Part shown: one piece after another, positions 1-7,697 of the stretch
How positions within the stretch are numbered: the first letter of the stretch is position 1
Layout: every line of letters starts with the position of its first letter
NCBI GenBank assembly: GCA_040235405.1
Contig: JBECKT010000021.1
Coordinates: 1-10,644, forward strand
Reading direction: 5' to 3'
Length of the DNA stretch: 10,644 nucleotides
From: PGZG01 sp040235405
Lineage (GTDB): Bacteria; Pseudomonadota; Gammaproteobacteria; Pseudomonadales; Alcanivoracaceae
Program-made: the position numbers and the translations under genes
The notes under the pieces: model-generated
What the model saw: only the letters and a program-made list of their open reading frames with translations
Told to the model about the DNA's origin: nothing
The model's database searches: none

Positions 1-1523
1 CGAACAAACAGCGCGCATAGCAGTGTAGCAATATGCAATCCGTCGGAATCAGCATCGGCGAGAATGCAGACCTTGCCGTAACGCAGCTGTGACAGATCAT
101 CACTGCCCGGCTCCATGCCCAGCGCCACGGCGATGTCATGAATTTCCTGGGAGCCGAGCACTTCGGCGGAATCCACTTCCCAGCTGTTCAGGATCTTGCC
201 GCGCAGAGGCATGATGGCCTGGAACTCGCGGCTGCGGGCCTGCTTGGCAGAACCGCCCGCAGAATCCCCCTCAACCAGAAACAGTTCGGTCCGGGCCGGA
301 TCATCACTGGCACAATCCGCCAGCTTGCCGGGCAAGGCCGGGCCGGCAGTGACTTTTTTCCGCACCACTTTCTTTGCCGCGCGCATACGTTTTTGCGCGT
401 TATTGATGCAAAGGTCGGCCAGTTTCTCGGCTTCGGCGGTGTGCTGGTTCAGCCACAGACTGAACGCATCCTTGACCACGCCGGAGACAAACGCGGCCGT
501 TTGCCGTGAGCTGAGGCGCTCCTTGGTCTGGCCGGCAAACTGCGGGTCCTGCATCTTGATGCTGAGCACATAGCAGGCGCGGTCCCAGATATCCTCCGGT
601 GACAGCTTGACCCCGCGCGGTAGCAGATTGCGGAATTCGCAGAACTCGCGCATCGCTTCGAGCAACCCGGCGCGCAAGCCGTTCACATGCGTGCCGCCCT
701 GCGCGGTGGGAATCAGGTTGACGTAGGATTCAGTGACCATCTCGCCGCCTTCCGGCAACCACAGCACCGCCCAGTCGGCAGCTTCGGTCTCGGCGCGCAT
801 GGCGCCGTCGAACGGTGCTTCCGGAATTTTCTCCCAGCCACGGGTGGCGTCGAGCAGATACTCGACCAGACCGTCCTCGTATTGCCAGGATTCGGTTTCA
901 CCACTGTTGTGATCCACCAGCGTGACGGCAAGGCCGGGGCACAGCACTGCCTTGGCACGCAGCAAGTGGCGCAGCCGACTGACCGAAATCTTCGGGCTGT
1001 CGAAATATTTTTCTTCCGGCCAGAATCGCACCAGGGTGCCGGTATTGCGCTTGCCAACGGTATCAATGATTTCCAGATCCGAGACCTTGTCGCCGTGGGA
1101 AAAACTCATCCGGTAAACATTGCCGTCGCGCTTGACCTGTACTTCCAGCTGCTTCGACAAGGCGTTGACCACCGACACACCAACGCCATGCAGGCCGCCG
1201 GAGAACTGGTAGTTGCTGTTGGAGAACTTGCCGCCGGCATGCAGGGTGCAGAGGATTACTTCGATGCCCGGCTTTTTCAGCTGCGGATGCAGGTCCACCG
1301 GCATACCGCGGCCATCGTCCTCGACTTCGACGGAGCCATCCTTGTTCAGGGTGACGCGGATATTTTTCGCATGGCCGGCCAGTGCTTCGTCGACCGAGTT
1401 GTCGACCACTTCCTGGATCAGATGATTCGGACGGCTGGTGTCCGTGTACATGCCGGGACGTTTTTTGACCGGCTCCAGCCCGGAGAGAACCTCGATATTC
1501 TCGGCGGTATAGTTATTGCTCAT
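1..1523 (-). CDS. parE: DNA topoisomerase IV subunit B (ParE), C-terminus cut by window edge
   Basis: ParE is the ATPase subunit of topoisomerase IV, which with ParC decatenates daughter chromosomes and relaxes supercoils. Reading from the ATG at 1523 gives MSNNYTAENIEVLSGLEPVK. About 507 codons are present of roughly 630 usual, so the C-terminal ~120 residues lie outside the window. The GHKL ATPase fold is visible: EVVDNSVDEAL (residues 38-48, Glu38 and Asn42), DDGRGMP (69-75) and GGLHGVGVSVV (109-119). The TOPRIM part shows EGDSAGG (Glu418 on) and DADSDG (Asp490, Asp492, Asp494), the metal-binding acidic triad. The DADSDGLHIATLL form is ParE-like; GyrB usually has DADVDG. The gene is last in the minus-strand operon, 7 bp after the yqiA stop, with only a weak Shine-Dalgarno sequence (CTGAG), so translational coupling to yqiA is likely. 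Identity as a type II topoisomerase B subunit is certain; ParE over GyrB rests on motif and context. Confidence 0.97.
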   Translation of the reverse strand, partial: MSNNYTAENIEVLSGLEPVKKRPGMYTDTSRPNHLIQEVVDNSVDEALAGHAKNIRVTLNKDGSVEVEDDGRGMPVDLHPQLKKPGIEVILCTLHAGGKFSNSNYQFSGGLHGVGVSVVNALSKQLEVQVKRDGNVYRMSFSHGDKVSDLEIIDTVGKRNTGTLVRFWPEEKYFDSPKISVSRLRHLLRAKAVLCPGLAVTLVDHNSGETESWQYEDGLVEYLLDATRGWEKIPEAPFDGAMRAETEAADWAVLWLPEGGEMVTESYVNLIPTAQGGTHVNGLRAGLLEAMREFCEFRNLLPRGVKLSPEDIWDRACYVLSIKMQDPQFAGQTKERLSSRQTAAFVSGVVKDAFSLWLNQHTAEAEKLADLCINNAQKRMRAAKKVVRKKVTAGPALPGKLADCASDDPARTELFLVEGDSAGGSAKQARSREFQAIMPLRGKILNSWEVDSAEVLGSQEIHDIAVALGMEPGSDDLSQLRYGKVCILADADSDGLHIATLLCALFV

Positions 1524-1530
1524 GAATTGC

Positions 1531-2109
1531 TCAGGTCAGCGACAGTCCGGAAAACCGCAACACTAACGGAATCAGCGCATCAAAGTCATCAAAGCCGTGG
1601 CTGCCACCGAGCGCGCGGTACAAATGACAGTCAGCGTAATAGTCCCAGGCATCACGCCAGTTCAGGGTGTCGTCCCCGGTTTGCAGCAGCACCAGCAGGT
1701 TTTCCGGGTGGGTAATATCCGCCACTTCATAATGACGCAGCTCATCGGCCCAGCCCGGTTCCAGGGTGTAGCGCTCGCCGGTGTGGTAGTTGGTGGTGTC
1801 GCCAACGTGCTGATCCAGCAGCGCCCATGGACGCACCGCCGGATTGATCAATACCGCTTTCAACTCGTGATGATGCGCCAGCCAGGTCGCATAAAAACCG
1901 CCGAGAGAGGAGCCGATCAGGGCGACCGGGCCGGCCGCGGCGATTTCCCGCTCCAGCACCGCCATGGCCTCGCGCGGTGACGGTGGCAGGGCTGGCACGA
2001 TCAACCGGTGCGTGGCGCCATGGGCGGCGAAATAGTCCCCCAGCTGACGCGCCTTGAAAGATTGCGGGGAGCTGTTGAAACCATGGATATAAAGCAGCGA
2101 GGTGGTCAT
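1531..2109 (-). CDS. yqiA: YqiA-family alpha/beta-hydrolase (small esterase)
   Basis: This 192-residue cytosolic protein belongs to the YqiA/UPF0227 esterase family; the E. coli member has esterase activity on short acyl esters, but its physiological substrate is unknown. The N-terminus LLYIHGFNSSPQSFKA (5-20) is the family's oxyanion-side segment. The nucleophile elbow is GSSLGG with Ser68. The likely acid is Asp146 or Asp147 in LLQTGDD, and the catalytic base His171 in GGSHGFDDF, so the triad looks complete. Length matches the family. The ATG at 2109 has a good AGGTGA Shine-Dalgarno sequence 4-5 bases upstream, which directly abuts a REP hairpin (2120-2145). Its place between cpdA and parE is the conserved enterobacterial/pseudomonad order, which supports the name strongly. 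Confidence 0.95.
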   Translation of the reverse strand: MTTSLLYIHGFNSSPQSFKARQLGDYFAAHGATHRLIVPALPPSPREAMAVLEREIAAAGPVALIGSSLGGFYATWLAHHHELKAVLINPAVRPWALLDQHVGDTTNYHTGERYTLEPGWADELRHYEVADITHPENLLVLLQTGDDTLNWRDAWDYYADCHLYRALGGSHGFDDFDALIPLVLRFSGLSLT

Positions 2110-2119
2110 GCGCTCACCT

Positions 2120-2145
2120 GTAGGAGTGGTCGACCGACCGCGATT
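2120..2145 (+). repeat. Isolated REP element (GTAGGA head, GACC-loop hairpin)
   Basis: The plus strand reads GTAGGA, then the stem GTGGTC, loop GACC and stem GACCGC, then GATTA. One G-T wobble breaks the six-base stem. Head, loop and start of tail match the three REP copies at 7595-7694. It sits in the 55-bp cpdA-yqiA gap. In the operon transcript it is read in reverse, ending in CTCCTAC immediately before the yqiA Shine-Dalgarno AGGTGAG. It may act as an mRNA hairpin modulating processing or yqiA translation; that role is inference. Confidence 0.8.
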
Positions 2146-2164
2146 ATTCGTGGCTCAAGCCAGA

Positions 2165-2974
2165 TCAGTACCCTTTTACCGACATATCGACCTCGAATTC
2201 AATACCCTGAACCCGCGACACCCCGGTGTCGATGCGGCCGTCCGGATGGAGATCAAACCAGCGGTAGCCGGGTGGAATCTTGTCAACGGTGAAGTCCTTG
2301 CTGAACGGCTTGAACTGAACGCAGGTGGACGGCACCGAATAGAGCTTCACGCCGTTGCGCTCGCCGCTGTATTCCTGATGGACATGGCCCCAGATTACCG
2401 CACGGACTCGCGGATAGCGGTCAATCACTTCAAAAAAGCGATCAGCACTGGCAACCACCTGGGTGTCCAGCCACTCGCAACCCATCGGCACCGGATGATG
2501 ATGCAGGCAGACCATGATGTGTGGGCCGGCGGCATTCTTCAGGGAGCGGTCGAGAAACTCGATATCGTCATCGTAGAGCTCACCGGGGACCTCACCGGGA
2601 ATGGTGGAGTCGAGCATGACAATGGTCCAGGCGCCACGTTCGATCACACAGGGGCCCATTTCGGCCTTGTGGCCACGCAGCGCCTCCAGCATTGGCGCCG
2701 GTTTATCGTGATTGCCTTCAATCCAGTAGGTTGGCACGCCAAACTCGCTGAGGGCGTTATCCAGACGGGTATAGGCATCCTGTGAGGCGTCCTGGGACAG
2801 GTCACCTGTGGCCAGAATGATATCCATACGGGGTTGTTCGGCGCGGACCAGCTCCAGCACCCGATCGAGACTGAACTGGGTGTTCAGGCCCAGCAGTTTA
2901 CCTTCCGTGCTCGCGAACAGGTGGCAATCCGAAACCTGCACCACCCTCAGCGGTCCTGCTCCTGCCTTACTCAA
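2165..2974 (-). CDS. cpdA: 3',5'-cyclic AMP phosphodiesterase CpdA
   Basis: CpdA hydrolyses cAMP to AMP in the cytosol and so sets the level of the Crp co-activator. The 269-residue product has the class III metallophosphoesterase ligands in order: SDCHLF (Asp16, His18), ATGDLSQD (Asp58), EGNHD (Asn88, His89), LHHHP (His158-160) and WGHVHQE (His197, His199). The segment PSTCVQFKP (215-223) and the ending VKGY closely resemble E. coli CpdA, so this is not a generic metallophosphatase. The start is TTG at 2974: an in-frame stop lies a short way upstream, no ATG or GTG occurs before the DxH metal motif, and GAGGGAG sits 8 bases before the TTG. The unusual start may hold expression down. It follows yqiB by 62 bp and precedes yqiA by 55 bp; a possible internal promoter lies in the upstream gap. 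Confidence 0.96.
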   Translation of the reverse strand: MSKAGAGPLRVVQVSDCHLFASTEGKLLGLNTQFSLDRVLELVRAEQPRMDIILATGDLSQDASQDAYTRLDNALSEFGVPTYWIEGNHDKPAPMLEALRGHKAEMGPCVIERGAWTIVMLDSTIPGEVPGELYDDDIEFLDRSLKNAAGPHIMVCLHHHPVPMGCEWLDTQVVASADRFFEVIDRYPRVRAVIWGHVHQEYSGERNGVKLYSVPSTCVQFKPFSKDFTVDKIPPGYRWFDLHPDGRIDTGVSRVQGIEFEVDMSVKGY

Positions 2975-3004
2975 TGCCTGCGCTCCCTCAAGCGGTTGTA
3001 TTCA

Positions 3005-3033
3005 CTTATAACCAAAGGGCGGATTTATTGCCA
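3005..3033 (-). promoter_or_regulatory. Possible internal promoter for cpdA
   Basis: In the yqiB-cpdA gap the minus strand shows TGGCAA (3028-3033), a 17-base spacer and TATAAG (3005-3010). The -10 matches five of six sigma70 consensus bases, the -35 three of six. It lies about 30 bases upstream of the TTG start and is AT-rich against GC-rich surroundings. It could give cpdA-yqiA-parE expression independent of thiC-nudF. Sequence resemblance only. Confidence 0.35.
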
Positions 3034-3036
3034 GCG

Positions 3037-3507
3037 TCAGCCATTACGGGCGCCAACTCGCTCACGCCAGAGTGCTATATCGACACGTCCATGATCGTGA
3101 ACATGGCACAACCATTCACCCAGAAACCGGTTCCACTGCTGCTTCTCGTCAGGCTGGTGCATGGCCGGATTCGGGTACTCATGGCGCGCCTGCACGCGGC
3201 GAAACGGGGTCGCCTCGGTCACCTCGGCCAGACGCGCGTCATGGTACAGGCGCACGGTCAGCGACGGCCCGGGCAGCAGTGCGTGCAGGGTGTCCTGCCG
3301 CAGGCTGATTTCGGTGGTGTAGGGACAGCGTTTCAGCACTCTCACGTCCATCTGACGGCCATGCCCGCCGACCTCGAAGCGGGCATGATCCTGTCCATCC
3401 AGAGACTGCATCAGCCGCATCAGCCGCGCATAGTTCTCTTCGCCCTGACTGATCAGCTCAGGCAGGTCGACGCGGTAACGTTTTTTTGCGGTCCAGGCAT
3501 CACTCAT
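3037..3507 (-). CDS. yqiB: YqiB-family protein (DUF1249), function unknown
   Basis: This is a 156-residue soluble protein of the DUF1249 family, named for E. coli YqiB (about 140 residues), with no signal peptide or membrane segment. The family signature is clear: KKRYRVDLPEL (8-18), ENYARLMRL (24-32) and LTVRLYHDARLAEV (83-96), then the RHEYPN and MHQPDEK stretch (109-122) and NRFLGEWL (126-133). No biochemical function is established. It always sits with nudF and cpdA in this conserved group, suggesting a link to nucleotide metabolism or cAMP control, which is inference. The ATG at 3507 has no recognisable Shine-Dalgarno sequence, and the nudF stop is 27 bp upstream; a TATAGT hexamer lies exactly six bases before the ATG (see separate entry). 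Confidence 0.93.
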   Translation of the reverse strand: MSDAWTAKKRYRVDLPELISQGEENYARLMRLMQSLDGQDHARFEVGGHGRQMDVRVLKRCPYTTEISLRQDTLHALLPGPSLTVRLYHDARLAEVTEATPFRRVQARHEYPNPAMHQPDEKQQWNRFLGEWLCHVHDHGRVDIALWRERVGARNG

Positions 3508-3513
3508 GGTTCG

Positions 3514-3519
3514 ACTATA
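3514..3519 (-). promoter_or_regulatory. -10-like hexamer placed for a leaderless yqiB transcript
   Basis: The minus strand reads TATAGT followed by CGAACC and the yqiB ATG. A transcript from this hexamer would start at or next to the A of the ATG. yqiB lacks a Shine-Dalgarno sequence, which fits leaderless initiation. No convincing -35 is seen at 15-18 bases upstream, so this may be chance. Confidence 0.3.
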
Positions 3520-3534
3520 ATCACAGATAGGCAG

Positions 3535-4144
3535 CTAGCGCCATCTTGCGTCGAGCGCGGATCTGTGCAGCAACATCCACTGCAGGGCAATGATTGAGGC
3601 GGCATTATCAACGCGGCCCGAGGCCAGCAACGCCGGAATCTCTGTCACCGGCAAGGTGAAGGCGCGGATGTCCTCGCCTTCACCTGCGTGGCCGAACACG
3701 CCGCCCGCACCGGTCAGGTCGGCGCGCGCAACAAAAATACGCAGTCGTTCATTACTGCCGCCAGGGCTTGGCATGTAGTGCGCGATCTGCTCCATCTCGC
3801 CAAGCGTAATGCCGGCCTCCTCTACCGCTTCGCGACGAATAAGCTGTTCCGCAGTTTCGCCTTCCTTGTCGGCGATGCCGGCAATCATTTCCAGACACCA
3901 GGGCGAGTCACGCCGCTGCAGCGCGCCGACACGAAACTGTTCCACCAGCAGGATTTCACCGCGCACCGGATCGTACGGCAGCGCTGCTGCCGCATCACGA
4001 CGCATGAACAGTTCGCGTTTGAGCAACGGACTCCAGCCGCCGCGATAAAGGCGATGGCGCAGAGTCAGCCGATCGACCTGGAAAAAGCCCTTGAATGGCG
4101 TCTCCCTCTCAACGATCTCGACGTCAGCGGCAGAAAACTCCGGC

Positions 4145-4152
<8 letters not shown>
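3535..4152 (-). CDS. nudF: ADP-ribose pyrophosphatase (Nudix hydrolase NudF/AspP)
   Basis: NudF cleaves ADP-ribose to AMP and ribose 5-phosphate, keeping free ADP-ribose low; the enterobacterial homologue also hydrolyses ADP-glucose. The product is 205 residues, as usual for the family. The N-terminal part has the family motif FKGFFQVDRLTLRHRLY (20-36) used in dimerisation. The Nudix helix is RREAVEEAGI (106-115) with Glu108, Glu111 and Glu112 as metal ligands, preceded by Glu99. The box has one residue more than canonical between Gly92 and Glu99 (GX6E instead of GX5E). YMPSPGGSNERLRIFVA (126-142) and EGEDIRAF (158-165) are typical ADP-ribose pyrophosphatase segments. The ATG lies inside the end of thiC, giving an 8-bp overlap, with GGTGAG five bases upstream, so translation is probably coupled to thiC. 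The assignment is firm at family level. Confidence 0.95.
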
Positions 4153-6022
<1,870 letters not shown>

Positions 6023-6211
6023 GGCGGATTCTCCGGTGTCATTTGTCTTTAGAGGTCGATCACTATACGCCAGCCCCGAATGACGTAACAGTGATGAAAA
6101 ATAATGTAAAACCTCAATGTTACTGCGGTTTTCGGAACCGTCCCGGACCGACAATGTCTTCCCCGCTGCTTTCCATTACTATGGCCACCATTCATCCGAC
6201 GAGGACTGACC
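6023..6211. promoter_or_regulatory. Divergent thiC / tolC control region
   Basis: This 189-bp gap separates the two divergent starts and must hold both promoters. Its centre (about 6090-6120) is markedly AT-rich. For thiC, the minus strand has a -10-like TATAGT at 6062-6067, giving a leader of only about 30 bases before the GTG; the best -35-like match (TTACGT, 6083-6088) has a 15-base spacer and is weak. For tolC no convincing hexamer pair is seen. A small hairpin, CGGTT-TTCGG-AACCG, lies at 6126-6140. The inverted pair ATCACT (6059-6064) and AGTGAT (6091-6096) flanks the thiC -10 region and could be an operator. None of the conserved TPP riboswitch blocks (CTGAGA, the ACCTGAT core) is present on the minus strand. 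Confidence 0.6.
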
Positions 6212-7582
6212 ATGCGCTTGCCCGTCACCTTGCTTGCCGCTCTGCTGTGCACCCCGCTACTGGCGGATACCGCCGACCTGACTGATGTGTTGAATGCCGC
6301 CTCCGAAGCGGATCCGGAATGGGCTGCCGCCCAGCGAACACTGGATGCGGACCGGCAGCTGGCAACGCAAGGTCGTGCGGCGCTGCTGCCAAGCCTGACC
6401 GCTGGCTATAACCTGACCCGAAGTACCCGGGAGTTCGAGGGCGATAGCGACGCAACAGAGTTCACTACCGAAACCGCAGGCCTGACCCTTGTCCAGCCAC
6501 TGTTCCGCCCCGACACCTGGTACAGCAACAGTCAGGGCAAGGCTCTGAGCAACGCCGGCGAAGCCCGATTCGAACAAGCCCGGCAGGATTTTCTGCTGCG
6601 GGTCACCGAGCGCTATCTTGATGTTCTGCGCCGTGGCGAAGACCTGCAGACAGCGCAGGCGGAGGAGCGCGCACTGAGCCGCCAGCTGGAACAGACCCAG
6701 GAACGGTTTGATGTCGGTCTGGTGCCGATCACCGATGTCGAAGAAGCCAAGGCGGCCTACGACCTGTCGCAGGTCGGTCTGATCGTGGCGCAGGCGGATT
6801 TCGATATTTCCCGCGACCAGCTCGAGGCATTAACTGGCAAATCCTGGGGCACACTCGCCGGATTGCGCGAGGAGCTGCCGATGACAGGCCCCGAGCCGGC
6901 AGAGCCGGCTCACTGGATGGAGCGGGCACGCAGCAATAACCCGCAGATTCTGGCCAGCCGCTACGAGGCCGATATTGCCAGAGCCACGGCGAAGCAACGC
7001 ACCTCGGCGCAGCTGCCCAGCGTCAATCTGGTCGGCCGCTATGAAGTGGTCGACTTCTCCGACGTCGATACGCCCGCGCCACTGCCGCCAGGCTCAACCC
7101 AGTTTGTTGGCTATGATGGCCAGAGCATCGGCATCGAAGCTTCGCTGCCACTGTTTGCCGGTGGCGGCCTGAACAGCCAGCGCAAGGAAGCCAGCTACCG
7201 CTATCAGGCAGCCGAGGAAATCTATCGGCTGGTATGGCGTGATGTTGGCCAGAGCGCCCAGTCGCTGGCCCGTCAGGTCGCTGCCAGCGCCCAGAACGTG
7301 AGGGCCCGCAAACAGGCTCTGCGCTCTGCGGAATCCGCTCTGCGGGCCACCGAATCCGGCTATGAAGTCGGCACCCGCAACGTGGTGGACGTGCTCACCG
7401 CGCAACGCAACCTGTACGCCAACCAGCGCGATTATTCCGCCGCCCGTTACGACTACATCATCGTCAGCCTGCGCCTGCAGGCAGCTGCCGGGGATTTGTC
7501 CACCGATGACATCAGTCGCATCAACGCCTGGCTGAGCAGCGACGTCAGCGTCGAGCTGGTAACGCCGGAAAACCCGGAATAA
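6212..7582 (+). CDS. tolC: TolC-family outer membrane efflux/secretion channel
   Basis: TolC trimers form the outer membrane channel-tunnel for drug efflux pumps and type I secretion. The product is 456 residues. Residues 1-18 form a signal peptide (MRLPVTLLAALLCTPLLA), with cleavage before DTADL; Cys13 is not in a proper lipobox, so it is not a lipoprotein. Two outer-membrane-efflux repeats follow: the first contains ALLPSLTAGYNLTRS and FDVGLVPITDVEEAKAAYD, the second AQLPSVNLVGRY and SGYEVGTRNVVDVLTAQRNL. The GTRNVVDVL segment and AAAGDL near the end are the TolC hallmarks. It is shorter than E. coli TolC (493), mostly at the C-terminus. The ATG has GAGGA six bases upstream. It is divergent from the thiC-parE operon as in pseudomonads, where the equivalent gene has been called opmH; exact pump partners cannot be told from here. 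A REP cluster begins right after its TAA stop. Confidence 0.94.
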   Translation: MRLPVTLLAALLCTPLLADTADLTDVLNAASEADPEWAAAQRTLDADRQLATQGRAALLPSLTAGYNLTRSTREFEGDSDATEFTTETAGLTLVQPLFRPDTWYSNSQGKALSNAGEARFEQARQDFLLRVTERYLDVLRRGEDLQTAQAEERALSRQLEQTQERFDVGLVPITDVEEAKAAYDLSQVGLIVAQADFDISRDQLEALTGKSWGTLAGLREELPMTGPEPAEPAHWMERARSNNPQILASRYEADIARATAKQRTSAQLPSVNLVGRYEVVDFSDVDTPAPLPPGSTQFVGYDGQSIGIEASLPLFAGGGLNSQRKEASYRYQAAEEIYRLVWRDVGQSAQSLARQVAASAQNVRARKQALRSAESALRATESGYEVGTRNVVDVLTAQRNLYANQRDYSAARYDYIIVSLRLQAAAGDLSTDDISRINAWLSSDVSVELVTPENPE

Positions 7583-7594
7583 CCCGCAGCACCC

Positions 7595-7620
7595 GTAGGA
7601 GCGGCCGACCGGCCGCGAAA
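7595..7620 (+). repeat. REP element copy 1 (left half of REPIN-like pair)
   Basis: Reads GTAGGA, stem GCGGCC, loop GACC, stem GGCCGC, tail GAAA: a perfect six-base-pair hairpin behind the GTAG head that characterises REP elements of Pseudomonas and Xanthomonadales. It starts 12 bases after the tolC stop. Together with the inverted copy 2 it is bounded by GTAGGAGC and GCTCCTAC, so the 54-base pair can also form one long cruciform. Confidence 0.9.
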
Positions 7621-7621
7621 G

Positions 7622-7648
7622 GCTTCGCCGTCGGTCGACGGCTCCTAC
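7622..7648 (-). repeat. REP element copy 2 (inverted, right half of REPIN-like pair)
   Basis: On the minus strand it reads GTAGGA, stem GCCGTC, loop GACC, stem GACGGC, tail GAAGC. The stem pairs perfectly although its bases differ from copy 1, so pairing rather than sequence is conserved. It faces copy 1 tail to tail with almost no spacer, the arrangement described for REP doublets (REPINs). Confidence 0.88.
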
Positions 7649-7667
7649 AGCAGAATCCGCAGCACCC

Positions 7668-7694
7668 GTAGGAGCGGCCGATCGGCCGCGAAAA
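7668..7694 (+). repeat. REP element copy 3, abutting the waaA stop
   Basis: Reads GTAGGA, stem GCGGCC, loop GATC, stem GGCCGC, tail GAAAA, and ends three bases before the waaA stop codon (7698-7700). It is a near-identical direct repeat of copy 1 at a 73-base offset, and the shared stretch includes the 12-14 bases to its left (CCGCAGCACCC), so it probably arose by local duplication of copy 1 with its flank. Lying between convergent tolC and waaA, the cluster may stabilise both 3' ends. No T-tract follows any hairpin, so it is not a classic intrinsic terminator. Confidence 0.88.
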
Positions 7695-7697
7695 GCC

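Noticed and set aside
687..1715. Plus-strand open frame of 342 codons opposite parE and yqiA
   Set aside because: It lies wholly antisense to ParE and the end of YqiA, both identified by catalytic motifs; no domain is recognisable in it.
6126..6140. Hairpin CGGTT-TTCGG-AACCG as a terminator or riboswitch element
   Set aside because: It is only five base pairs, lacks a T-tract and fits no riboswitch core; a chance fold is as likely.
6023..6154. 44-codon N-terminal extension of thiC to an upstream start at 6154
   Set aside because: The extension has no ThiC similarity and overlaps the promoter region. The GTG at 6022 has a well placed GGAGA and gives the normal family length.
7583..7697. REP hairpins as a bidirectional intrinsic terminator
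   Set aside because: The stems are strong but no run of T follows on either strand; termination here would have to be Rho-dependent or unproven.
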